Positions 27,169 to 34,387 of a DNA stretch of 34,387 nt are shown piece after piece; position 1 is the stretch's first letter, and each line of letters opens with the position of its first letter. The stretch is taken from positions 1-34,387 of the forward strand of contig JAGTVA010000208.1 of the NCBI GenBank assembly GCA_018224445.1, in the 5' to 3' direction. Below the pieces are notes generated by a model. It ran no database searches. It was given only the letters and a program-made list of their open reading frames with translations, and was not told the origin of the DNA. This DNA is from Saprospiraceae bacterium. Its GTDB lineage: Bacteria > Bacteroidota > Bacteroidia > Chitinophagales > Saprospiraceae. Made by a program: the position numbers and the translations under genes.

Positions 27169-28527
27169 TCATTGCAAATGATATTTAAGGTTAATGGACA
27201 AATGGAATTTATTTTCGACGAGTTCCCATCTGTCATTATTGTTTTCGCTGTATGTATTTGAATTGAGGTCGTATTCAGAAGCGTGGTTCTCATCGATCAA
27301 CCCGGAAGGGTAAAAGGCAGAGGATAAGCCAATCGTCCATCGGGTAGCCACTCTGCAACTCACCCCTAAATTCAGGGAGAAAGCAGTGGTTTTAATCCCT
27401 TCCCGACCGATCCAACCCTCACTTTGTTCTTCACTAACCACCGTTGATGGATTGGTTTCTCGGTTGTACTCGTAGCTCCATAGTTCACCTCGCACTCCCA
27501 AAAGGTAGTTCAGGGATGCGCCTCCGTACACAGTCCAGGGACCGTATATTTTCCCCAGATGAAGGTGAGCCTGCGCATAGACAGTTGATTGAGGAAGGAG
27601 TTGATACCCCGAGGTTGTTTTTTCAAAATCGTAAATCAGATGGGGGTGGTCCATTTGAACCCCAAAAGTACCCCGCCTCCACATCAAACCCAGTTCTGAG
27701 CTTATGCTCCAATTCCTGTTGAATTCCACTGTAATCTCTCCACCAACAGACCCACCTAGAATAAAATGCCCATCTCCTGCACTTCCGGGCTTAAAAATTC
27801 CGGAGGCCAGCAAGCTGTAATAGTGAGTCGTTTTATTTTCAGATGAATTGCGGAAGGAAAATTGATTATCTACTGAAAAATCCTGAATAGATATTGGGTT
27901 TGACAGCGGTTTTAGCAGACTTTTTAATAGGTTTATTCCGGCAAGGGACTCCCCTTTCAAACTGCTCGTTTCCCCAAAAGAATTTTTATATGAATCCCTA
28001 TTTAGATTGCCATCAATTTCAAATTCCCCTTCATTGGATTGCCGGCGCATATCTTCTGGTGGAGTCACCTCTCGTTGGGGGCGATAGGCTGGATCATCCA
28101 CTGTACCTCTGGAGGAGAAGTCATAGGGTAAATCAGCCTGAGTTAAATTGCCATTTAAATCCTTAGGCTGTTTGGCGTTGTTTTTGAAAAGCGGGATATT
28201 TTCACGCAATGTATTTTGCCCGGCAGTAGGTCCGGCATAAGCAGAATATTCAGGGAGGTCAAAGGCGGTGAATTCGATTGCTTCATTTTCATGAGAGGAT
28301 GCAGCTATGGAGTCTGTTGCATTTCCGCTGAATGGATAAAGCCCGAGCAAAATTACAACCCCAATACCCAATGAGACGAGCAGCAGCAACAAAAGTCCCG
28401 TCAGCTTCCAGAGGTTGAGTTTATCTTTTTGAGCCATATAGCTCGCAAATGAATCCCAGTGTTCAGCCTGGTAGGTGAATTTTTGTTGGTCTGTCTTTTC
28501 TCGAATCCAACGATCAAATTTATTCAT
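27169..28527 (-). CDS. membrane-spanning anti-sigma-like protein with outer-membrane barrel-like domain
   Basis: The 452 residues start with a short cytoplasmic-looking segment (1-38, MNKFDRWIREKTDQQKFTYQ, AEHWDSFASYM) resembling the N-terminus of Bacteroidota anti-sigma proteins. One membrane helix follows (about 39-62, LWKLTGLLLLLLVSLGIGVV), then a long polar linker (about 65-220) and a C-terminal region (about 228-452) of barrel-like strands such as EITVEFNRNWSISSELGLMW and FSLNLGVSCRVATRWTIGLSSAF. There is no cleavable signal peptide. The ATG overlaps the end of the ECF sigma gene by 8 bp, so coupled translation is likely. The neighbourhood suggests it holds the sigma factor at the inner membrane; the barrel could sense the outer envelope. 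That role is inference. Confidence 0.72.
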   Translation of the reverse strand: MNKFDRWIREKTDQQKFTYQAEHWDSFASYMAQKDKLNLWKLTGLLLLLLVSLGIGVVILLGLYPFSGNATDSIAASSHENEAIEFTAFDLPEYSAYAGPTAGQNTLRENIPLFKNNAKQPKDLNGNLTQADLPYDFSSRGTVDDPAYRPQREVTPPEDMRRQSNEGEFEIDGNLNRDSYKNSFGETSSLKGESLAGINLLKSLLKPLSNPISIQDFSVDNQFSFRNSSENKTTHYYSLLASGIFKPGSAGDGHFILGGSVGGEITVEFNRNWSISSELGLMWRRGTFGVQMDHPHLIYDFEKTTSGYQLLPQSTVYAQAHLHLGKIYGPWTVYGGASLNYLLGVRGELWSYEYNRETNPSTVVSEEQSEGWIGREGIKTTAFSLNLGVSCRVATRWTIGLSSAFYPSGLIDENHASEYDLNSNTYSENNNDRWELVENKFHLSINLKYHLQ

Positions 28528-29092
28528 GTGCTACTTTTTTTTTAGATGAAGCCACTTCCATCCTATCCATTAACTTTTTTCTGGCTGTGCTCACGTGCCA
28601 CCTCACAGTGGATTCTGTAATATTGAGTTTATCAGCAATTTCACTGTATTTAATTTCTTCCAATGCAAAGAGCATAAATACCTTAGCGGTCATTTCGGGC
28701 AATTCGCGTATCATTTCAATAATCTCATCGGCTTCAAAAATAAGGTCAGCCAGATCGGAGTCAAAATTGGTGTGTGTGTTTTCGTAAACAAGAAAATCCT
28801 CTACCGCAATTTCATTTTTCCTGTATTTCTTGTGTTTTCGATAGTCGTCGATAATTGAATTGACCATAACTTTTCTCGCCCAAAGGTGATAGGGGATATT
28901 TTTTTTCTTTCGCTTAAGTCCCTTGAGGATTTTGTAGAATCCACCATTAAAAAAACTCATGGCCTCCTGGTCATCTCTGCTGTACAGGCGACATACCTTC
29001 ATTAAAAAGGGGAAACAGGCCTTGTGTAAGGCCCGTTGAGCCCTTTTATCCCCGGACATACATCCGTCGAGTATTTCCTGTTCAATATACAT
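28520..29092 (-). CDS. ECF-type RNA polymerase sigma factor
   Basis: This 190-residue protein has a sigma-70 region 2 (about 25-92, including HLWARKVMVNSIIDDYRK) and a region 4 helix-turn-helix (about 130-182, YSEIADKLNITESTVRWHV followed by STARKKL). The spacing and size fit the extracytoplasmic-function group. Region 2 is somewhat atypical (SFFNGGFYKILKGLKRKKK). The last eight bases overlap the start of the anti-sigma-like gene (ATGAATAA). A T9SS cargo gene ends 65 bp upstream on the same strand, so the three may form one unit. Confidence 0.9.
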   Translation of the reverse strand: MYIEQEILDGCMSGDKRAQRALHKACFPFLMKVCRLYSRDDQEAMSFFNGGFYKILKGLKRKKKNIPYHLWARKVMVNSIIDDYRKHKKYRKNEIAVEDFLVYENTHTNFDSDLADLIFEADEIIEMIRELPEMTAKVFMLFALEEIKYSEIADKLNITESTVRWHVSTARKKLMDRMEVASSKKKVAHE

Positions 29093-29157
29093 CCAAACCC
29101 ATTGGTTTTCATACAGTAATGGTATTCAAATATGCATTAAATAATCCAAATGCAGGG

Positions 29158-30888
29158 TTATTTTTTAATAAATTTACTGGTATGCAATTGGTTATCACTT
29201 CTGATAACAATGAAATATATCCCCGGATTCAAATGGGAGAGGTTGAAACTCAGCTCTTCTCCAGACGTATAGTCCCTCGCTGTATAATGCTCCATTACAG
29301 TCTTCCCCTGAATATCTGTAATAGTCCATTTACTTCCTGTAGAAATAGGTTGGTCTATCTGAACGTAGATATCCTGTGCGGTGGGATTGGGGTAGAGTTC
29401 GATAACTGTAGAGGAAAAATTATTGTTGAATTTTGGATCCATTTGGATGTCGATGGTATATTCAGTTACTTCTCCATCGTTGAAAAGGGCATAGGCGGTA
29501 TACGATCCACTCTCGTCGACGATTAGGTAGTCTCCATAGGTTCCATCGGACCAAATCACATCAATTTCCTCTCCCTCCACTGAAGTTGCTTTCAGCAGTT
29601 TTGCCTCGTAATCCGGTAAATAGACGGAGCTGATGGAAATATTTCTAGCTGCATTGGCAGGCACTACACACGCTCTGGCTAAGCACCTTTGGGTTTTTAT
29701 GGCTACACAGTATTCAGCATCGGGATTGGTAACCAGAATGGTTTGGCTATTTTCGCCGGTGCTCCAGCGGTATCGAACTAATGCTCCAGTCGTGTCAAAG
29801 GGAGTGACTGCTGTCAATTCATAACCCTGGGCAGTTTCCTCTACTTCAATTTTTACACTGCAATCGGCATTATTGAGGTTGACAAAAACTCTTTTGCGGA
29901 CTATGCAGTCGTTGTCTCTGTCGTAAATAGTGACGATATACACTCCGGATTGAGTTACGGTGATGCGGTCGGTTGTTTCTCCTGTATTCCATTCGAATTC
30001 CAGATTGAGATTGGGGTCGTAATTAATCACCAAGTCAGCATAGGAGCGATCGGGAGCGTAATTAATGAGGATATCGGCCTCCAGACAATCCACATGGTCA
30101 TCATTTGGCCTTCCTATCCATACACAGGTTCTGGCAATACACCCATCGGCGCTGATGGCTTCTACGCAATACCTCCCGGGTTTATCTACAAAAATTGATT
30201 GCGTGGTATCTCCGGTATTCCACCTAAAGTTCACTCCATTTTGATTCGGCTTAAAATTGGCAAAAAGGTAAAATCCATTGAGGGCGTTTGAGGGTAAGCG
30301 GGTAATTTTAACTTTGCACTCGGCATCCGGCCGGGTACCGTGGCAAATCACATCTTGACATCCTGTAGCATCCGTCATAGTCACACAGAACACCCTGTCT
30401 TCGGGCAATTTAAAAGTATCTCCTGTGGTGCCGTCGCTCCATTCATAACTAAAAGGAGCAGTCCCTGAACCTCTCGCAATGATTAGAATATCTCCTGAAT
30501 TGTCTCTTACTCTCCGCAAATGTAATTTACAGTCATTAGTATTGGAATTTCTGCAATAGAGTAGATCTACGGTAAGTTGATGCGAATTGGGCGGCAGCAT
30601 TTTGTGAACTTTTTGATAGGTATTGTCGCAGTCCAAATAGGTAAATATTATTTTTGCCGTAATAACTCCGGGTCGGTTGAGCATCAATTTAAATTCTCCT
30701 TGTGCATCCGTAATTAATTGGTGATGTTCCCCAGCCGAATTTGTCCATTGTATTTCCAACTCAATGGGGTGATCGGTGACGGGATTGCCATCGGGATCCA
30801 ATAAGAAGCCATTGATATTGATGGAGGCCAAAATAAAACCTGTACAGAGAAGGTTCCAAAAGAAAAACAATAGGGTTGACTTTTTCAT
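29158..30888 (-). CDS. T9SS-exported protein with Cys-rich repeats
   Basis: This 576-residue protein has a signal peptide (about 1-22) and a carboxypeptidase-regulatory-like beta domain (about 23-110, GFLLDPDGNPVTDHPIELEI with LITDAQGEFKLML). Five repeats of about 75 residues follow, each centred on W-S/N-D/T-G-x-T (Trp near 150, 223, 300, 375 and 446), most with paired cysteines (YCVEAISADGCIARTC). A type A T9SS C-terminal domain (about 490-576, ELYPNPTAQDIYVQI to GIYFIVIRSDNQ) directs export to the cell surface. The repeats resemble SprB-type adhesin modules. No enzyme domain is visible. It lies upstream of the ECF sigma gene, which may link its expression or folding state to envelope signalling. 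Confidence 0.85.
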   Translation of the reverse strand: MKKSTLLFFFWNLLCTGFILASININGFLLDPDGNPVTDHPIELEIQWTNSAGEHHQLITDAQGEFKLMLNRPGVITAKIIFTYLDCDNTYQKVHKMLPPNSHQLTVDLLYCRNSNTNDCKLHLRRVRDNSGDILIIARGSGTAPFSYEWSDGTTGDTFKLPEDRVFCVTMTDATGCQDVICHGTRPDAECKVKITRLPSNALNGFYLFANFKPNQNGVNFRWNTGDTTQSIFVDKPGRYCVEAISADGCIARTCVWIGRPNDDHVDCLEADILINYAPDRSYADLVINYDPNLNLEFEWNTGETTDRITVTQSGVYIVTIYDRDNDCIVRKRVFVNLNNADCSVKIEVEETAQGYELTAVTPFDTTGALVRYRWSTGENSQTILVTNPDAEYCVAIKTQRCLARACVVPANAARNISISSVYLPDYEAKLLKATSVEGEEIDVIWSDGTYGDYLIVDESGSYTAYALFNDGEVTEYTIDIQMDPKFNNNFSSTVIELYPNPTAQDIYVQIDQPISTGSKWTITDIQGKTVMEHYTARDYTSGEELSFNLSHLNPGIYFIVIRSDNQLHTSKFIKK

Positions 30889-31001
30889 GATAGGTGATTT
30901 TTGTGATTACAAAGTGTCGCTTGTCTATATTAGGTACGGATGACTTTTAAATTCTGTTGGGAGAGTACGAGATTTTTTACAAATAAATCCAACTATTAAT
31001 T

Positions 31002-31009
31002 TAATTTTG
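31002..31009 (+). promoter_or_regulatory. TAnnTTTG-type -7 element before the 54-aa protein
   Basis: TAATTTTG is an exact consensus match 64 nt upstream of the ATG at 31074. The -33 region has only AT-rich sequence. Confidence 0.4.
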
Positions 31010-31073
31010 CGCTCCGTAAATGGAATTTTTTTATTCTAACACGCATTGAGTAAAGCAAAATTAAACAATAAAT

Positions 31074-31238
31074 ATGTCTTTTTCATCCAAGCACAGGCGA
31101 TTGAACAGAAGGGAGCGATACAAGAGGGACAGCCGAAATTTTAAGGTCACTGTTATTTTCGTGGCCATAGGCTTGGTGGTTTATGCAGTAATGCGTCGCA
31201 GCGACATCCTCTTTTGGCTGAAGACTTATTGGGTTTAA
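31074..31238 (+). CDS. small single-pass membrane protein (54 aa)
   Basis: This ATG frame ends at TAA (31236). The product has a strongly basic N-terminus (KHRRLNRRERYKRDSRNFK, residues 6-24), one hydrophobic helix (25-40, VTVIFVAIGLVVYAVM), then RRSDILFWLKTYWV. The basic N-terminus next to a single helix predicts an inner-membrane protein with a cytoplasmic N-terminus. A consensus -7 element lies upstream, and no other gene occupies the region. I do not recognise a family, but the clean architecture favours a real gene. Confidence 0.6.
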   Translation: MSFSSKHRRLNRRERYKRDSRNFKVTVIFVAIGLVVYAVMRRSDILFWLKTYWV

Positions 31239-31245
31239 CTCCTTT

Positions 31246-31363
31246 TAGTGTCAAGTCAAGCATACTCAGCCGGCCCAAGGCTTGGTCTTTTCTCCTTTTT
31301 CTGCCTTGAAAAAGAATAAAAGTCCGGCTACTTAAAAGACACAGTACACTTGACTTGACACTA
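31246..31363. mobile_element. 118-bp element with 15-bp perfect inverted ends (possible IS630-type MITE)
   Basis: TAGTGTCAAGTCAAG (31246-31260) is the exact reverse complement of CTTGACTTGACACTA (31349-31363). Inside are further nested pairs: AGCCGG (31268-31273) with CCGGCT (31324-31329), and CAAGGC (31276-31281) with GCCTTG (31303-31308). The ends are flanked by TA, as left by IS630/mariner-type insertion, although TA is itself part of the palindrome. The right end supplies the TAG stop of the flippase gene. It lies between two convergent genes and could instead be a long hairpin that terminates both. No coding capacity. Confidence 0.45.
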
Positions 31364-32863
31364 GGTAGCAATTAACTCCCTCAATTTGTGTTTTTCCCGC
31401 AGCCACACCACAAATAAAAATCCTATGATCAACATCATCCGCACCGGATATACCGTCCAGGTTCCTTCCATCGATGGTGAAATGAACTGGTCGTGCAGAA
31501 AAAAGACAGCCAGTGCCAAAAAGAGGTAGAGAAATAGGTTTTTCCATTCATAAGGGAGCCGGAAATAATTCCTTCCGATATAGTAAGATGCCACACACAT
31601 GATTCCGTAACAAATAAAAGTGGCCCATGCCGACCCCGTGTATCCAAAAATAGGAATCCACCAGATGTTCAAAACTGCGGTAATCAGTGCTCCTCCCAAA
31701 CCAATCCAACTCGCCATAATGGTTTTATCGGTGAGTTTATACCAAACGGAGAGGTTGTAATACAATCCGAGGAATAAATTGGCCAATAGTAAAATGGGTA
31801 CGACGCCCAATCCTTCCCAATATCCCTCCCTGCGGAGGAAGTGTTTGAAAACATCCAGATAAAGGGTAACCACCAGGAAGGCCACCAACCCCACCACAAA
31901 AAAGTACTTTCCAATAGCCGCGTACAATTCCGGTGCCTTTGCGTTTTTTGCATTCTGAAAAAAGAAGGGTTCTGCGGCGTAGCGAAATGCCTGCGTAAAT
32001 AAGGCCATAAATATGGCCAGCTTGTAACAGGCGGAATAAATCCCCAACTGCCGCTCGTTTTCTTCCAGGGAAAAGGGAAGCAAGTGTTTGAGAAGCACGC
32101 GGTCCAACATCTCGTTGGTAATTCCCGCGAGTCCCGCAATAATCAGTGGGGAGGAGTACCAAAACATTTTCTTCCACAAGCCTGTGTCAAATTGAAAGGC
32201 AAAACCACTCCACTGGGGGATGAGTAGAACCAGGGCAGTCAGGCTGGCAATAAAATTAGCGACAAACACATATCCGATACCGAAATCGGGGTCGTACCAA
32301 GGCTCGATAAATCCGTGTAAAAAACTCCAACTCTCAGATTGCAATAGATAAGGGCACAGCAGGAGAAAAAACAAATTCATGCCGATGTTCACCCCGATGT
32401 TGGTGAGTTTTATGCCCGCGAACCTCAGTGCTTTTCCCTCCAGCCTGAGTCGGGCGAAGGGCATTTCACAAAGTACGTCCATGGCCCAAATAAATACGAG
32501 TATTTTGATCAAGGGTTGATGTACTTCTCTCAACTTTATCAATTCGCCAAAGGGATTGGCGAGCAACATAAAAACGACTGCAAACAACAGGGTAGACAGT
32601 ACGATCGAACTCAATCCCGTGTTGAATACGCGCTGCCTGTTTTCCCTATCTGCCCCAAATCGAAAATACGCTGTCTCCATTCTGTACAGCAGCAAGACCA
32701 TGACAAAAGCAGTATAGGCGTACAACTCAGATACTATACCGTATTGGCCCTCTGCAAAAACATATGTGTAGAGTGGAACCAGCAAATAATTGACCACTTT
32801 ACCCAGTACTGAGGATAAACCGTAAACTGTGGTATCGCCGGCTAGTTTTTTGATCAGAGCCAT
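31361..32863 (-). CDS. polysaccharide/lipopolysaccharide flippase (MOP superfamily)
   Basis: This 500-residue polytopic protein has about 12-14 membrane helices. The N-terminus MALIKKLAGDTTVYGLSSVL followed by VPLYTYVFAEGQYGIVSELY is typical of Wzx/oligosaccharide flippases of the MOP superfamily, which move lipid-linked sugars across the inner membrane. No glycosyltransferase genes are adjacent, so it is not embedded in an obvious surface polysaccharide cluster. The final residues (EKHKLRELIAT) run directly into the inverted-repeat element, whose first bases form the TAG stop; only a short tail could have been lost. A good promoter lies just upstream. Confidence 0.88.
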   Translation of the reverse strand: MALIKKLAGDTTVYGLSSVLGKVVNYLLVPLYTYVFAEGQYGIVSELYAYTAFVMVLLLYRMETAYFRFGADRENRQRVFNTGLSSIVLSTLLFAVVFMLLANPFGELIKLREVHQPLIKILVFIWAMDVLCEMPFARLRLEGKALRFAGIKLTNIGVNIGMNLFFLLLCPYLLQSESWSFLHGFIEPWYDPDFGIGYVFVANFIASLTALVLLIPQWSGFAFQFDTGLWKKMFWYSSPLIIAGLAGITNEMLDRVLLKHLLPFSLEENERQLGIYSACYKLAIFMALFTQAFRYAAEPFFFQNAKNAKAPELYAAIGKYFFVVGLVAFLVVTLYLDVFKHFLRREGYWEGLGVVPILLLANLFLGLYYNLSVWYKLTDKTIMASWIGLGGALITAVLNIWWIPIFGYTGSAWATFICYGIMCVASYYIGRNYFRLPYEWKNLFLYLFLALAVFFLHDQFISPSMEGTWTVYPVRMMLIIGFLFVVWLREKHKLRELIAT

Positions 32864-32883
32864 TCGAGATGAAGTTGTTACCG

Positions 32884-32916
32884 CAAATGTATCAAACTTT
32901 TGGGCGTAATGGCCAA
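32884..32916 (-). promoter_or_regulatory. promoter of the flippase gene
   Basis: The minus strand reads TACATTTG (32891-32884), an exact -7 match, with TTG (32916-32914) 22 nt upstream. The ATG at 32863 follows after 20 nt, giving a leader of about 15 nt. Confidence 0.55.
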
Positions 32917-32985
32917 TTTTTTACAATTCAATACCTGTTCCGAGGCTGGTGTAGTGGTAGTACAGGAGTTTATACAGGTGATTTT

Positions 32986-33423
32986 CTAGTTGTCAAAGCG
33001 CTGTTCGAGGTAGTGGTTTTCTTTTGCAGTCATCTCTTTCTTTTCTCCGGGTAGTTTATCGCCGTATCCGACCAGGTGTAACAATCCGTGGACCATGACG
33101 CGATGCAACTCCTCTTCAAAGGAAACGCTTAATTCCTCGGCATTTTCCTCCACTCTTTCTGTGGAGATGAATAAATCTCCGGATATGGGAGAAGTCTCTG
33201 AAAAGGGAAAGGTTATGATATCGGTAAAAGTGTCGTGATTGAGATGTTCTACATTTAGGCGATACAGGTATTCGTCGCTGCAAAAAATTATATTCACCTC
33301 ATCCAATCGGGAGTTTTCACTTTCTGCTACCCGGGTTAACCACAATTTTGTTTTTAGGGATTCTATATCGGGCATGGGAACATCTTCACAAAAGAACTGG
33401 ATGGCGCTTTTTTCTTCCGTCAT
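32986..33423 (-). CDS. ybeY: endoribonuclease YbeY (16S rRNA maturation)
   Basis: The 145 residues start at MTEEKSAIQFF. A 31-codon longer frame (33516) lies wholly inside the preceding gene and is rejected; the chosen ATG overlaps that gene's TGA stop (ATGA). Conserved parts are LNHDTFTDIITFPF and SGDLFIS, and the metal-binding motif VHGLLHLVGYGDK with His112 and His116. The usual third histidine (HGxLHxxGYDH) is replaced by Asp122, as I recall is common in Bacteroidota YbeY. The protein acts in 16S rRNA 3'-end maturation and ribosome quality control. Confidence 0.92.
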   Translation of the reverse strand: MTEEKSAIQFFCEDVPMPDIESLKTKLWLTRVAESENSRLDEVNIIFCSDEYLYRLNVEHLNHDTFTDIITFPFSETSPISGDLFISTERVEENAEELSVSFEEELHRVMVHGLLHLVGYGDKLPGEKKEMTAKENHYLEQRFDN

Positions 33424-33806
33424 ATTCGAAAACAGAGTTGAACGACACTTCCATTTCTGTGGTAGTGGACGGAGTGGCAAATTTGATTTATCAGAAAAAC
33501 TCCTCTTCCACCGCAATTGTGAATGTTTTCAGGATCGGTGGGATTTTTGATATTTTTGGGATCGAAACCATTTCCCTGATCTTCAACATAAATGTGGAGG
33601 CGGTCTGTATTTTGCTTGAGGTGAATATTGACCTTTTTTTGGCAGTCTTTTTTATTGCCGTGCAGGATGGCATTATTAACAGCCTCAGTTAGGGTAATTA
33701 AAATATCGGCATAAAGATTGTCATCCAGATGATATTTATCCGCTATTGACCGCACAAATGCTTCCAATTCACAGACTGATTCCGGTTTAGATTCCAGTTC
33801 GAACAT
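33420..33806 (-). CDS. RsbW-like anti-sigma factor/serine kinase (HATPase)
   Basis: This 128-residue GHKL ATPase has an N-box EAVNNAILHGN (41-51), a G1 box EDQGNGFDP (75-83) and a G2 box GGRGVFLI (99-106). It is a single-domain protein like RsbW/SpoIIAB, which bind or phosphorylate partner proteins in stress signalling. No anti-anti-sigma (STAS) partner is nearby. Its stop overlaps the ybeY start, and it begins 44 bp after the DUF4175-like gene, so the three are probably cotranscribed. The frame and length are complete. Confidence 0.9.
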   Translation of the reverse strand: MFELESKPESVCELEAFVRSIADKYHLDDNLYADILITLTEAVNNAILHGNKKDCQKKVNIHLKQNTDRLHIYVEDQGNGFDPKNIKNPTDPENIHNCGGRGVFLINQICHSVHYHRNGSVVQLCFRI

Positions 33807-33850
33807 GAATTCTTAAAATTAGACCATCATTTAAAACTCTCAGGGATGCC

Positions 33851-34387
33851 TCAATTAGAGCGCAAAGACCGATAGTATTCATCAACTAAATACTGATAAT
33901 AAGGAGATAAACCCGGAGAAACCGATCGGTAGAAGTTGATTTCAGATTCTCTCTGGCGAAGGTATTCCTCCAATTCGGGAGGCATTTCCCTGGCTCTGTT
34001 TTGAGCTACTTCGCCTCTTCGTTTTTCATCCAACTCTTTCTCTCTGTCGGCTTGCTCTGCTCTCAACAGGTGTTTCAGTATATCCTGTTGCCTTTCAATG
34101 AGCTCCCTATTCAATCTTTTATTAACCAAATCTTTTTCATTCTCGTTCATTTTATCGATGATTTCCTGAAGTTCCTGTGAACCAAGACCTTGTTCTGCTC
34201 GTCCCTTTTGAAGATTTTCCAGCATTTTGCGCAGCGCGGCCTGTTCCGCAGCCATGCGGGCAAACTCCTCGGATGACCCCTCCTTGCCCTGGCCCTGTTG
34301 TTCTCCCATTTTTTCCATCTGCTCCCCGAGTTTGTCCTGGCCTTCAGTAATCTTATCTACGGGTGCTTCCCCATCACCACCCTCTCC
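33851..34387 (-). CDS. DUF4175-like large coiled-coil protein, C-terminal part (cut by right edge)
   Basis: The frame is open from the right edge to a TGA at 33851; 178 residues are visible. The sequence is helical and rich in Glu, Gln and Arg (EQQGQGKEGSSEEFARMAAE, LVNKRLNRELIERQQDI, EKELDEKRRGE), and it ends LSPYYQYLVDEYYRSLRSN. This matches the C-terminal coiled-coil end of the long Bacteroidota DUF4175 proteins, which carry membrane helices near the N-terminus. The N-terminal part is outside the window. It is followed by the RsbW-like and ybeY genes, a plausible conserved neighbourhood. Confidence 0.65.
   Translation of the reverse strand, partial: GEGGDGEAPVDKITEGQDKLGEQMEKMGEQQGQGKEGSSEEFARMAAEQAALRKMLENLQKGRAEQGLGSQELQEIIDKMNENEKDLVNKRLNRELIERQQDILKHLLRAEQADREKELDEKRRGEVAQNRAREMPPELEEYLRQRESEINFYRSVSPGLSPYYQYLVDEYYRSLRSN

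Noticed and set aside
32943-33015. tRNA-like look of GTGTAGTGGTAGTACAGGAG followed by a GTTCGAGG segment
   Set aside because: No acceptor stem pairs with the 5' end, no anticodon arm forms, and the 3' part lies inside the ybeY coding sequence.
33424-33516. N-terminal extension of YbeY
   Set aside because: It overlaps the C-terminal coding region of the RsbW-like gene in another frame; the ATGA overlap start at 33423 matches the family length.
1-34387. CRISPR arrays, prophage or integrative element boundaries
   Set aside because: No regularly spaced direct repeats, integrase, transposase or phage structural genes were found; base composition looks even throughout.

Overview
The window reads as chromosomal DNA from a Bacteroidota bacterium, most likely a Saprospiria-like lineage. 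The signs are a PorP/SprF-family protein, two proteins ending in type IX secretion (T9SS) sorting domains, many large repeat-rich secreted proteins, no obvious Shine-Dalgarno sites, and repeated matches to the Bacteroidota promoter element TAnnTTTG just ahead of start codons. The phylum call is firm; the class call is inference. No tRNA, rRNA, CRISPR array or transposase gene was seen.

Layout. Bases 1-5.1 kb (all minus strand): the start of an MscS-type channel cut by the left edge, a methionine-type aminotransferase with a pterin carbinolamine dehydratase, the rRNA pseudouridine synthase RluF, an outer-membrane barrel protein, and PorP/SprF followed by a strong terminator. 5.4-11 kb: a secreted gingipain-like (C25 fold) protein that seems to lack both catalytic residues, a divergent GSCFA protein, a barrel protein, and a convergent BaiN/YhiN flavoprotein.

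11-21 kb is the most unusual part: four tightly packed minus-strand genes, all with export signals and none of a familiar system. In transcription order they are a coiled-coil protein, a 152-aa protein that stops inside the start codon of the next gene, an 1165-aa exported caspase-like protein with an intact His/Cys dyad, and a 1316-aa protein with coiled coil, membrane helix, tandem Ig-like repeats and a barrel-like tail. The first and third share a homologous module of about 210-230 residues, so the cluster looks like a co-evolved envelope protease system.

21-34 kb: QueD, a TlpA-type lipoprotein, AspS, a DoxX protein, a lipoprotein, a coupled ECF sigma factor and membrane-spanning anti-sigma-like barrel protein behind a T9SS cargo gene, a tiny membrane protein, a 118-bp inverted-repeat element, a polysaccharide flippase, and the conserved-looking block DUF4175-like / RsbW-like kinase / YbeY, cut by the right edge.
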